From JBMYTN01 sp049604415 (GTDB lineage Bacteria; Pseudomonadota; Alphaproteobacteria; Rhodospirillales; Rhodospirillaceae), in contig JBMYTN010000004.1 in the NCBI GenBank assembly GCA_049604415.1, forward strand, positions 62,001-126,000: a stretch of DNA of 64,000 nt, read 5' to 3'. Position 1 is the stretch's first letter, and each line of letters starts with the position of its first letter. Position numbers and translations under genes: made by a program. Positions 16,353 through 24,664 of this stretch are shown here, one piece after another. The notes beneath the pieces were generated by a model. That model ran no database searches and was not told the DNA's origin. It was given only the letters and a program-made list of their open reading frames with translations.

Positions 16353-16997
16353 ATGCGCATTCTCATTGTTGACGATCACGAATTGTTCCGAAACGGGCTC
16401 CGGTTCCAGCTGTCCACCATCGATCCAGAGGCGGAAATCCTGGAGGCTGAAACCTTTGAAGAAGCCATTCAATTGGCGAATGAGAACGGTCCGGTGGATA
16501 AGATCCTGCTTGATCTGCTGATGCCCGGCATGGGCTGGCGGGAGGCGATGTCCAGCCTGCGCGATCGGGATCCGGTTCCTGTTGTGGTCGTGGTGTCCGG
16601 TGCTGATGATGCGGACCTTGTGCGGTCTGCCATGGAGGCTGGGGCGTCAGGCTATATTCCCAAAAGCATGAAGGGTGATGTCCTGGAAAGCGCCTTGCGG
16701 CTGATCCTGGCCGGTGGGTTTTATCTGACTCCGGATGTGTACCGCTTCCAGCCCAATACGGGGGCGAGCCCGCGTCCGGCTGCCGCCAGCGGACGGGCAA
16801 CGGATCTGCCGCTGACGCCGCGACAGCGGGAAGTTCTGGCCCATATCAATGCGGGTCTGTCCAACCGCCAGATCGCGCAGACCATGAACCTGTCGGAAGC
16901 CACCGTGAAAATGCATATCGGTCGGTTGTTCAAGGTTCTGAACGCCCAAAGCCGGACCGACGCCCTGGCTGTGGCGCGGCGCAGCGGTCTGCTTTAA
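16353..16997 (+). CDS. NarL/LuxR-type response regulator
   Basis: A 214-aa two-domain regulator. The receiver domain (1-120) starts MRILIVDDHELFRNGL with phospho-acceptor D54 in ILLDLLMPGM and the conserved Lys in SGYIPKSMKGD. A ~30-residue linker precedes the LuxR-type helix-turn-helix (about 150-214): LTPRQREVLAHINAGLSNRQ, then LSEATVKMHIGRLFKVL. It presumably binds DNA on phosphorylation. No histidine kinase gene lies next to it, so it is an orphan here. It resembles the alphaproteobacterial MarR/AgmR-like NarL group. Target genes are unknown. Confidence 0.92.
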   Translation: MRILIVDDHELFRNGLRFQLSTIDPEAEILEAETFEEAIQLANENGPVDKILLDLLMPGMGWREAMSSLRDRDPVPVVVVVSGADDADLVRSAMEAGASGYIPKSMKGDVLESALRLILAGGFYLTPDVYRFQPNTGASPRPAAASGRATDLPLTPRQREVLAHINAGLSNRQIAQTMNLSEATVKMHIGRLFKVLNAQSRTDALAVARRSGLL

Positions 16998-17041
16998 ACA
17001 CGCTTCTGGTCTACCGATAAACCGAATGCAAGGGCGGGCGC

Positions 17042-17761
17042 TCAGGCCTTTTGGGCCTCGGCAGCTTGTGTGGCCTCGCGAGGCTGCTGATGGCGTAGCA
17101 ACCGCCGCTCCAGGGCCTTTAAGCCTCGGGTCAGTACCCAGACCAAAATCAAATAGAGCACCCCGGCACTGGCAAAGGCCTCGATGGGGGTATAGTGCTT
17201 GGAAAACAGGGTCCGGGCCACACCGGTGATATCCAGCAAGGTAATGGTCGAGGCCAGGGCCGAGCCCTTCACCATCAAAATGATTTCATTGCCATAGGCT
17301 GGTAGGCCGATTTGGAAGGCCCTAGGCAGCAGGATGCGGCGCACCAACAGGGTGCCGCGCATGCCATAGGCCTTGGCGGCCTCGATTTCGCCCTTGGGAA
17401 TGGCCTTCATCGCCCCGCGCAGGATTTCGCCGGAATAGGCTCCAGTGTTCAGGGAAAAGGCAATGATGGCACACCAGAAGGGTTGCTTCAGGATCGGCCA
17501 GAAAATGCTCTCCCGCACCGCATCGAATTGGGCCAGGCCGTAATAGACCAGGGCGATTTGCACCAGCAGCGGAGTGCCACGAAAAAAGAAAATGTAAAGG
17601 AAGGAAACACCGCGCAGCAGCGGGTTTTCGGACAGCCGGGCCAGGGCGGTGGGGATCGCGAGCACAAAGCCAATGGCCACAGAGAGCGCGACCAGTTGAA
17701 TGGTCAGAACCGCCCCTTCCAGCAGATCCGGAATGAAGGAAACAATCAGCTCAAAATTCAT
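17042..17761 (-). CDS. Polar amino-acid ABC transporter permease (HisM-like)
   Basis: A 239-aa inner-membrane permease of the His/Glu/Gln/Arg/opine family. It has about five membrane helices and the cytoplasmic coupling motif near EAAKAYGMRGTLLVRRILLP (the EAA loop). It starts MNFELIVSFIPDLLEGAVLT, typical of HisM. The ATG overlaps the stop of the HisQ-like gene by 4 bases. It is the last gene of the importer operon. The Ala/Glu-rich tail is not conserved. Confidence 0.92.
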   Translation of the reverse strand: MNFELIVSFIPDLLEGAVLTIQLVALSVAIGFVLAIPTALARLSENPLLRGVSFLYIFFFRGTPLLVQIALVYYGLAQFDAVRESIFWPILKQPFWCAIIAFSLNTGAYSGEILRGAMKAIPKGEIEAAKAYGMRGTLLVRRILLPRAFQIGLPAYGNEIILMVKGSALASTITLLDITGVARTLFSKHYTPIEAFASAGVLYLILVWVLTRGLKALERRLLRHQQPREATQAAEAQKA

Positions 17762-18522
17762 GACGAGGCCCCTTCCGCAGCTTCCGCAGCTTCGGCGGTG
17801 GGAGGCTTGGGCTTCGAACCGGACGCGCCGCCTTGGGACGAACTGCCGCGATTGGCCCGGCGTTCCAGCCAGGCCAGGACGGCCATGCTGATCAGGGTCA
17901 GGGTCAGGTAGATCACGGCCGCAGCCATCAGGAAGGTAAAGTAATCCCGGGTGTTACGCCCGGCGACATTGGCCATGCGCATCAGCTCATTCAGTCCAAT
18001 GACCGAGACCAGGGCGGTGTCCTTCAGGGTCACAAGATAGAGATTGCCCAAACCGGGCATGGCAACCCGCCACACCTGGGGCATGATGATGCGTCGAAAC
18101 GCCAAAAAGCGCCCCATGCCCAGTGCGGTGGCGGCTTCCTTTTGACCGACGGGGATGGATTGCACGGCCCCGCGAAACACTTCCGAAGAATAAGCGCCAA
18201 AGATCAGGCCCAGGGCCAGGACTCCCCCGGCAAAGGGGCCAATTTCAATATAGCCCTCAAAGCCAAGAACATCGTTATAGAGCGCGCGGACCGCAGCCTC
18301 GGCGCCAAAATAAATCATCAAAACGACCAGCAATTCCGGCAAGCCGCGAAACACATCCGTATAGCCATTGGCGATCCAGCGCACCGGCCCAATGGTGGAC
18401 AGCTTCATCAGGGCCAACAGCATGCCCAGCACCAACCCCAAGGCGACACTGGCCAGGGCCAGACGCACGGTCAGCCAGGCTCCGATCAACAATTGGTCAC
18501 CAAATCCTTGGAGGATATCCAA
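17758..18522 (-). CDS. Polar amino-acid ABC transporter permease (HisQ-like)
   Basis: A 254-aa permease paired with the HisM-like protein. The family signature region YTDVFRGLPELLVVLMIYFG lies near residue 55, and the EAA loop is KEAATALGMGRFLAFRRIIMP. The hydrophilic C-terminal ~30 residues are low complexity. A strong hairpin with a T-tract separates it from the upstream binding-protein gene, so permease expression is probably lower than that of the binding protein. Confidence 0.92.
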   Translation of the reverse strand: MDILQGFGDQLLIGAWLTVRLALASVALGLVLGMLLALMKLSTIGPVRWIANGYTDVFRGLPELLVVLMIYFGAEAAVRALYNDVLGFEGYIEIGPFAGGVLALGLIFGAYSSEVFRGAVQSIPVGQKEAATALGMGRFLAFRRIIMPQVWRVAMPGLGNLYLVTLKDTALVSVIGLNELMRMANVAGRNTRDYFTFLMAAAVIYLTLTLISMAVLAWLERRANRGSSSQGGASGSKPKPPTAEAAEAAEGASS

Positions 18523-18553
18523 TGGGCCTGCTCCCGGGGAAAGCGGATAAGAA

Positions 18554-18584
18554 AAGGGCCGGTTCCTGTTGGAGACCGGCCCTT
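18554..18584 (-). terminator. Intra-operon terminator/attenuator between binding protein and permease genes
   Basis: A 10-bp perfect stem (AAGGGCCGGT at 18554-18563 with ACCGGCCCTT at 18575-18584) has an 11-base loop. On the minus strand it is followed by TTTTCTT. It lies just after the binding-protein stop and before the HisQ-like start. Confidence 0.8.
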
Positions 18585-18598
18585 GCCCTGTCGTGTGA

Positions 18599-19363
18599 TT
18601 AGTAGTCCAGCAGTTTCAGGCCGGGGAAGTATTTTTCGTTGATCTCGCCATAGGTGCCGTTGGCAACGATGGCTTTCAGGGCGGCGTTGAATTTGCCCGC
18701 CAGCTCGGTGTCTTCCAGACGGAAGGCCATGCCGACCACATCGTCGTCAATCACGCTGTCGCCCACCAAAGCAAAGCCTGCGCCGGCATCGCTCTTCAGC
18801 CAATCCAGGGTCGGCAGGGTGTCGTTCAACACCAGATCCACCCGACCGGAGTTCAGATCCAGGAAGGCTTCTTCGGTGGTGTCATACAGATTGACGGTGA
18901 CCGCATCGCCCAGATTTTCTTCGATCCAACCCGCAGACACGGTGGCGCGCTGGGCACCAATGGTTTTGCCGTCCAGACCGGCAGCAGAAGTGTCGATTTC
19001 GGTGTCCTTCGGACCGACAAAGTGGAACTGGTTGTTGTAATAGGGGTCGGAGAACAGCACCGACTTTTTCCGCTCTTCGGTGATCGACATCGAAGCAATG
19101 ATCACGTCATATTTTTTCGCCAGCAGGGCCGGGATGATGCCGTCCCAATCTTGGGTCACCAGCTCGCAGTCGGCCTTCATTTCGGCACAGAGCGCCATGG
19201 CGATGTCCACATCGAAGCCGCCGGGATTGCCATTGTCATCGATGAAGTTGAACGGAGGGAAGGCGCCTTCCGTGGCCACACGGATGGTGTCGGCTTGGGC
19301 GATGCTGGTGGCACCCAGAACCATGGAGGCCGCCAGGGCAACGGATTTCAGGAAGGTTTTCAT
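18599..19363 (-). CDS. Polar amino-acid ABC transporter periplasmic binding protein
   Basis: A 254-aa SBP (family 3). Signal peptide at residues 1-24 (MKTFLKSVALAASMVLGATS, cleavage after AQA), then the conserved ATEGAFPPFNFIDDNGNPGG and VDIAMALCAEM. The ligand-site region SMSITEERKKSVLFSDPYY is intact; the pattern is that of Lys/Arg/Orn/His or octopine/nopaline binders. It captures a polar amino acid and delivers it to the HisQM-type permeases. The ATPase gene is 74 bases upstream. The ligand cannot be fixed by eye. Confidence 0.93.
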   Translation of the reverse strand: MKTFLKSVALAASMVLGATSIAQADTIRVATEGAFPPFNFIDDNGNPGGFDVDIAMALCAEMKADCELVTQDWDGIIPALLAKKYDVIIASMSITEERKKSVLFSDPYYNNQFHFVGPKDTEIDTSAAGLDGKTIGAQRATVSAGWIEENLGDAVTVNLYDTTEEAFLDLNSGRVDLVLNDTLPTLDWLKSDAGAGFALVGDSVIDDDVVGMAFRLEDTELAGKFNAALKAIVANGTYGEINEKYFPGLKLLDY

Positions 19364-19437
19364 GGGATGCGAACTGCCTTCTTCTAACGATTGGACATAG
19401 AGGGATCTGGCACCAAGTCGGAGCCCGGGGCCGTGGC

Positions 19438-20271
19438 TTAATTCAGATGCCCGGTCAGGAAGCGGCGGACCCGTTCCGATCGGGGTTGGGTGAAGATTTG
19501 GGAGGGCGGACCCTGTTCCTCAATGAGTCCCTGATGCAGAAAAACCACTTCCGAGGACACATCCCGCGCAAAGCCCATCTCATGGGTGACGATCAGCATG
19601 GTCCGGCCTTCTTCAGCCAGGGATTTGATCACCTGCAAAACCTCACCGACCAGCTCCGGATCCAAGGCGCTGGTGGGTTCATCAAACAGAATGACTTCCG
19701 GATCCATGGCCAGGGCCCGGGCAATGGCGACCCGCTGTTGTTGCCCGCCGGATAGATGGGCGGGGAAGCTGTCGCGCTTTTGCGCAATGCCGACCTTGGC
19801 CAGCAATTCCAGGCCCTTTTCCATGCATTCCGCTTTGGACAGGCCCTTCACATGCACCGGAGCTTCCATAACATTTTCTAAGATCGTCAGATGCGGCCAG
19901 AGGTTAAAGCTTTGAAACACAAAGCCGATCCGGGCGCGATACGCGGCCAGTTGTCTTGGGTCGCTGGCCTCCAGGGTTCCCGCTTTGCCGGTCTTGAGAC
20001 CCAGCGGCTCGCCGCGCAGCAGGATCTCCCCTTTGTTCGGGGCCTCCAGCAGATTGAGGCAGCGCAAGAATGTGCTCTTGCCCGAGCCGGAGGAGCCCAG
20101 GATCGAGATTACATCACCATCGGCGGCGGAGAGGCTGATCCCTTTCAAAACCTCCAGATCGCCGAAGGTTTTGTGAATGTCGCGGACCTCAAGCGCCTGA
20201 CCGGCTGCGGCAGAGGAGGCGGCGGGGCTGACAAGGACACTGTCCGGGGACGCAGTCGTCAAAGCGGGCAC
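19438..20271 (-). CDS. Polar amino-acid ABC transporter ATPase (HisP/GlnQ-like)
   Basis: A 277-aa ATPase with Walker A GSSGSGKST, Q-loop in FVFQSFNLWPHLTILENV, signature LSGGQQQR and Walker B VILFDEPTSALD. This is the standard polar-amino-acid subfamily. The first ~25 residues are a variable extension (Ser/Ala-rich); the core begins LEVRDIHKTFGDLEVLKG. It is first in the four-gene importer operon (ATPase, SBP, HisQ, HisM), an order in which the SBP sits second. Divergent from the threonine aldolase gene. Confidence 0.94.
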   Translation of the reverse strand: MPALTTASPDSVLVSPAASSAAAGQALEVRDIHKTFGDLEVLKGISLSAADGDVISILGSSGSGKSTFLRCLNLLEAPNKGEILLRGEPLGLKTGKAGTLEASDPRQLAAYRARIGFVFQSFNLWPHLTILENVMEAPVHVKGLSKAECMEKGLELLAKVGIAQKRDSFPAHLSGGQQQRVAIARALAMDPEVILFDEPTSALDPELVGEVLQVIKSLAEEGRTMLIVTHEMGFARDVSSEVVFLHQGLIEEQGPPSQIFTQPRSERVRRFLTGHLN

Positions 20272-20398
20272 TTCCGTCTAAAGGGAAAAGCTATCAGGCA
20301 CTTCAAACCGTAAAGCGGTATACCCGATAAGTGCAAGTGGTTATTCTCCGACCACCGCAATTCGTCGATAAAAATTGGACATCAAGGAGGTCCTGGGG

Positions 20399-21466
20399 AT
20401 GACCGATCTGCGCAGCGACAACACCGCCCCCGCTTTGCCCGAGGTGCTCAGCGCCATTGCGCAGGCTTGTGGCCCCGAGTCTGGGACCGCCACGGCCTAT
20501 GGGGATGATGCTTGGACAGCTCGGTTGACCGAGACCTTGACCGACTGGTTTGAATGTCCGGTTGCGGTCTTTCCCGTGGTGACCGGCACAGCGGCCAACA
20601 GCATGATCCTGTCCTGCCTGTCGCCGCCCCATGGCGCGATCTATTGTCACCAGAACGCCCATATCATGGTCGATGAGTGCGGTGCGCCGGAGTTTTTCTC
20701 AGGGGGAGCCAGATTGCTGCTGCTGCCTGGGGAGCATGGCCGGATCGATCGGGCTGCCTTCGCCGAGACCCTGGAGCATTACCCGTTCGGTCGGGTCCAT
20801 GCGGTGCAGCCCAGCGCGCTCAGCCTGACCAATGTGACCGAATCCGGCACGCTCTATCAAATCGAGGAGATTGCTGCCTTGGCGGACTTGGCCCATGGCA
20901 AGGGCTTGGGTGTGCATCTGGACGGGGCGCGGTTTGGTCATGCTCTGGCGGCGTTGGATTGCACGCCTGCGGAACTGACCTGGAAAGCCGGGGTCGATGC
21001 GCTGAGCCTAGGGGCGACCAAATCCGGTGCGCTCTGCGCCGAAGCGGTTGTGGTCTTCAATCCGGAGACCGCCTTGGCCGGGTTCTCCGCCATGCCCTAT
21101 TTGCGTAAGCGCTCGGGTCATTTGCTCTCCAAAATGCGCTTTGCCACGGCGCAAATGCAGGCTTGGCTGGATGGAGATGCCGGGCGGCGGGCTGGCGGCA
21201 AAGCCAACGCCATGGCCGCCCTGTTGGCCCGTGGGGTGCAAGCCCGAAACCACCCGGCGGTGGAGATCCTGCATCCGGTGGAGGCCAATATGGTGTTTCT
21301 GCGCTTGCCCGAGGCGGTCTCGGCCTCCCTCAGCGCCGCAGGGCATCATTTTTACCCTTGGGAGCCCGACGGTCCCGGCGCGATCCGGCTGGTCTGCTCC
21401 CACAGCACGACAGCGGAGGGCATTGAGGCCTTCCTGGCGGATTTGGGCGCTGCGCTAACAGAGTAA
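20399..21466 (+). CDS. Low-specificity L-threonine aldolase (PLP enzyme)
   Basis: A 355-aa enzyme of the beta-eliminating lyase / threonine aldolase family, cleaving threonine or allo-threonine to glycine and acetaldehyde. It opens TDLRSDNTAPALPEVLSAI. The PLP lysine lies in LSLGATKSGALCAEAVV, and GVHLDGARFGHAL supplies the pyridoxal-N contact Asp. ATG 20399 is chosen because AAGGAGG lies at 20384-20390; a TTG eight codons upstream has no such site. Convergent with glgC. Confidence 0.9.
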   Translation: MTDLRSDNTAPALPEVLSAIAQACGPESGTATAYGDDAWTARLTETLTDWFECPVAVFPVVTGTAANSMILSCLSPPHGAIYCHQNAHIMVDECGAPEFFSGGARLLLLPGEHGRIDRAAFAETLEHYPFGRVHAVQPSALSLTNVTESGTLYQIEEIAALADLAHGKGLGVHLDGARFGHALAALDCTPAELTWKAGVDALSLGATKSGALCAEAVVVFNPETALAGFSAMPYLRKRSGHLLSKMRFATAQMQAWLDGDAGRRAGGKANAMAALLARGVQARNHPAVEILHPVEANMVFLRLPEAVSASLSAAGHHFYPWEPDGPGAIRLVCSHSTTAEGIEAFLADLGAALTE

Positions 21467-21469
21467 GGC

Positions 21470-21508
21470 AGGGCCAGATCAGATCATATCAGATCAGTTC
21501 AGATCATA
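21470..21508. repeat. Short degenerate tandem repeat (CAGATCATAT-like)
   Basis: Several imperfect repeats of CAGATCA/CAGATCATAT occur in the gap between the convergent threonine aldolase and glgC genes and run into the last codons of glgC. A minor low-complexity tract. Confidence 0.5.
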
Positions 21509-22761
21509 TCCCGGGTGATCAGGGTGATGCCGCCCTCGGAGCGATAATAGCGCCGGGCGTCTTCCGCCGGGTCCTCGCCCACCACGAGCCCTTCCGGGAT
21601 TTGCGTGCCCGAGCCGACCACACAACGTTTGAGCCGGGCATGGCGGCCGACATCGACCCCGGGCAGCAATACCGAGTCCTCCACATAGGAGAAGCTGTTG
21701 ACCCGGCTGTCGGTGAACATCACCGTGCGGCGCACCCCGCCGCCGGAGACCACACAGCCCGCCGAGAGAATACTCTGCACCGCCGAGCCCCGGCGGTCAT
21801 CGCCATCCCAGACGAATTTGGCCGGAGGCCGCTGCATCTGATAGGTCCAGATCGGCCAGGAGGTATCATAGAGGTCCAAGGCTGGTGTCACACTGACCAG
21901 ATCCAGGCTGGCCGCCCAATAGGCGTCCACCGTGCCGACATCGCGCCAATAGGGCTCGCGCCGATCCATGGAGTAAATGCAGGACCGGGCGAAGCGATGG
22001 GCGACCAATTTGGCCTTGCCCAGATTGGACGGAATGATGTTTTTGCCGAAATCATGGTCGGAGCCTTCGACCTCGGCGTCTTTCTCCAGCGCCTCATACA
22101 AAAAATCGGCATTGAAAATGTAGATGCCCATGGAGGCGAAGGCGACTGTGGGATCCCGGGGGCTGGGTGGCGGCTCGGTAGGTTTTTCCAGGAAGCCGAT
22201 GATCTGATCGTTTTCGTCCACATCGACAATGCCAAAGCCTGAGGCCTCGTTGATCGGCACATCGACGCAGGCCACCGTGGCATCGGCCCCGCTTTCGATA
22301 TGGTGCGCCAGCAGCTTGGCGTAGTTTTGTTTGTAGATGTGATCGCCCGCCAGGATCAGCACATAGCGCGGATTATGCACTTTGATCAGATCGAGATTTT
22401 GGTGGACCGCATCGGCGGTTCCCATATACCAGCGCTCTTTGGCGGTTTGCTGTTGGGCGGGCCAAAGCTCGACAAATTCGCCGATTTCCCCCCGCAGGAA
22501 GTTCCAGCCGCGCTGGATATGATGGATCAGGGTATGGGCGCGATATTGGGTCAGCACCGAGATCTTGCGGATCCCGGAATTGATGCAATTGCTTAAGGGG
22601 AAATCGATGATGCGGTATTTGCCGCCAAAGGGCACGGCGGGTTTGCTTTCCCGATTGGTCAAGGCCATCAGCCGCGAGCCGCGCCCACCCGCCAGCACAA
22701 GGGCCAAGGTCTCCTTCAGCGCCCGATTGATGTCCAATTGGAATTCGGTTTGTTGATCCAA
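21499..22761 (-). CDS. glgC: Glucose-1-phosphate adenylyltransferase (ADP-glucose pyrophosphorylase)
   Basis: A 420-aa enzyme making ADP-glucose for glycogen. The nucleotide-binding start ALVLAGGRGSRLMALTNRES is followed by KPAVPFGGKYRIIDFPLSNC. WYMGTADAVHQN and GDHIYK are present, as is the C-terminal left-handed beta-helix. Length matches bacterial GlgC. It is transcribed away from glgA across a 299-base gap, so the two genes probably share a control region. No glgB or glgX is in the window. Confidence 0.96.
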   Translation of the reverse strand: MDQQTEFQLDINRALKETLALVLAGGRGSRLMALTNRESKPAVPFGGKYRIIDFPLSNCINSGIRKISVLTQYRAHTLIHHIQRGWNFLRGEIGEFVELWPAQQQTAKERWYMGTADAVHQNLDLIKVHNPRYVLILAGDHIYKQNYAKLLAHHIESGADATVACVDVPINEASGFGIVDVDENDQIIGFLEKPTEPPPSPRDPTVAFASMGIYIFNADFLYEALEKDAEVEGSDHDFGKNIIPSNLGKAKLVAHRFARSCIYSMDRREPYWRDVGTVDAYWAASLDLVSVTPALDLYDTSWPIWTYQMQRPPAKFVWDGDDRRGSAVQSILSAGCVVSGGGVRRTVMFTDSRVNSFSYVEDSVLLPGVDVGRHARLKRCVVGSGTQIPEGLVVGEDPAEDARRYYRSEGGITLITRDMI

Positions 22762-23060
22762 GGCCCGCCCCTGCCCCTAATTATTTTAGGGATCCTAACC
22801 CGCCCGAGCGGCCCTGACCATAAAGGGTCTGTGAGCGCAGGTTTTTTACCTCTTTCAGTAGGGGAGCGGATCTTCCCCCTTGCGTTTTAGTAAGCCGGGG
22901 GGCTCGGCAAGCCTGGGGTTCGTCTAGGCAAAGGGTGGATCGCTGAAGCGGACTCGCTGGGGCGAGTCTCAGGCTCTTCTCAGGCTCTGGCGTTGACCTT
23001 CGGACCGGTCAGTGCCAAAAGCCTGTTGGCGTTAAGGGGAGCCGATAAAAGGAGAGGGAT
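22762..23060. promoter_or_regulatory. Divergent glgC-glgA control region
   Basis: This 299-base gap holds both promoters. On the glgA side there is a 7-bp hairpin (GACTCGC/GCGAGTC, 22951-22968) and a directly repeated CAGGCTCT just after it. A smaller TGACC/GGTCA pair follows. No T-run follows the hairpins, so they look like leader structure or operators rather than terminators. Confidence 0.45.
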
Positions 23061-24578
23061 GTGCGCATCCTGTTCGTGACCTCGGAACTGTTTCCATTGG
23101 TTAAGACCGGTGGCTTGGGCGATGTCTGCGGGGCCTTGCCGCTGGCCTTGGCGGGTCTGGGCGAAGATGTCCGCGTCCTGCTGCCAGCCTATCCCGGGGC
23201 GATCAGCCAAGCCCGCCCCACCGGTCGGATCGTCGATCTGGGGGACCCAGTGGGCGCGGGCTCGGCGCGCCTGCTCGAAGCCCGTCTGCCCAGCCATCCC
23301 GCATCCGGGCCGTTGCTTTATTTGCTCGACTGCCCGGCGCTCTATGACCGTGAAGGCGGACCCTATATCGGTCCCAACGGCCAAGACTGGCCGGACAATC
23401 TGCAACGCTTTGCCCTGCTGTCCAAGGTCGGGGCCATGATCGGGGCCGCCGGGGGGCTGATGGGCTGGCGGCCCGAGGTGGTCCACAGCCATGATTGGCA
23501 GGCGGCGCCGGTGGCGGCCTATTTGCGGGCCTGGGGCGTTGCCGCCCCGCCGGTGATGATCTCGATCCATAATCTGCAATATCAGGGCTGGTTCGGCCCG
23601 GGCAGTGACGGGACCATGGGGTTGCCCGCAGATGTGTTCGGCGGATCCCTCGCCGGATGGCGGGAAGACCAGGGCGGCACGGTGTCCTTCCTGAAAGCCG
23701 GTTTGTTGTTTTCCCACAGCGTGTCCACCGTCAGCCCGACCTATGCCCAGGAAATCATGACGCCGGAAGGGGGCAAGGGCCTGGATGGCTTGCTGCATCA
23801 GCGTGGCGATGCGGTGGTTGGGATTTTGAACGGCATTGATCAGCAGGAATGGGACCCGGCCCGCGATCCGCATATTCCAACGGCGTTTTTCGCTGAGGCC
23901 CCCGACGGCAAGGCCGCCTGCCGCACCGCTTTGCGCAAACGCTTTGGCCTGAAGGTGCCAGAGACTGCCAAACAGGATGGGGTGATTTTCGGCGTGGTGA
24001 GCCGCTTGGCCGATCAAAAGGGCATCGATCTGGTGCTCGCCGCTTTGCCATCCCTGTTGGCCGAAGGCGGGCAGTTGGTGGTGGTCGGCTCCGGCGATCC
24101 GGGCATGGAGGCCGAACTGGCCCGCTTGTCCGGTGTGTTCCCCGGGCAAATGGCGGTGCATGTGGGCTATGACGAGACATTGGCCCATCTGGTGTTTGCG
24201 GGGAGTGATGCGATTTTGGTGCCCTCGCGCTTTGAGCCCTGCGGCCTGACCCAAATGTATGCGATGCGCTATGGCGCTTTGCCCATTGCCCGGCGCACCG
24301 GTGGCTTGGCCGATAGCATTGCCGATCTGGATGCACCCGGCGGTGGCACCGGGGTGTTGTTTGACCATGCCTTGCCCGATGCCCTGGCCTGGGCCGTGGG
24401 GCGGATGCATGATTTGTTTCGCCGTCCGGAGAGCCTGGCCGCAGCCCGCAACCGCGCCATGGCGGAGGACTTTGGCTGGTCGCGCTCCGCTGAGCGCTAT
24501 CGTCAGGAATATCGCCGCCTGATTGCCGCAGCGCCATCCCCGGATTTGGCACCCGATCAGTCTGCTGCGGCGCAATAA
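23061..24578 (+). CDS. glgA: Glycogen synthase (ADP-glucose, GT5)
   Basis: A 505-aa starch/glycogen synthase. The N-terminal ADP-glucose motif is FPLVKTGGLGDVCGALPLAL, with HDWQAAPVAAYL and FSHSVSTVSPTYAQEI in the N-domain. The C-domain has VSRLADQKGIDLV and the catalytic SRFEPCGLTQMYAMRYG, then RRTGGLADSI. The GTG start is backed by AAAGGAGAGGG. It elongates alpha-1,4-glucan with the ADP-glucose made by GlgC. glgP follows after 86 bases and is probably co-transcribed. Confidence 0.96.
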   Translation: MRILFVTSELFPLVKTGGLGDVCGALPLALAGLGEDVRVLLPAYPGAISQARPTGRIVDLGDPVGAGSARLLEARLPSHPASGPLLYLLDCPALYDREGGPYIGPNGQDWPDNLQRFALLSKVGAMIGAAGGLMGWRPEVVHSHDWQAAPVAAYLRAWGVAAPPVMISIHNLQYQGWFGPGSDGTMGLPADVFGGSLAGWREDQGGTVSFLKAGLLFSHSVSTVSPTYAQEIMTPEGGKGLDGLLHQRGDAVVGILNGIDQQEWDPARDPHIPTAFFAEAPDGKAACRTALRKRFGLKVPETAKQDGVIFGVVSRLADQKGIDLVLAALPSLLAEGGQLVVVGSGDPGMEAELARLSGVFPGQMAVHVGYDETLAHLVFAGSDAILVPSRFEPCGLTQMYAMRYGALPIARRTGGLADSIADLDAPGGGTGVLFDHALPDALAWAVGRMHDLFRRPESLAAARNRAMAEDFGWSRSAERYRQEYRRLIAAAPSPDLAPDQSAAAQ

Positions 24579-24664
24579 GAGCAATCTTTTCCGTTCACCA
24601 CAGTCGGGTTTCCGTCTAGGGTCTAGACCACCTTGGTTGCCCGTTCTGTCCGGAGACTTGCCCG

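Noticed and set aside
22980..24584. 534-codon open frame antisense to glgA
   Set aside because: It lies opposite an unmistakable glycogen synthase gene, is His/Gln/Gly-rich and has no domain pattern. It is explained by GC-rich third positions.
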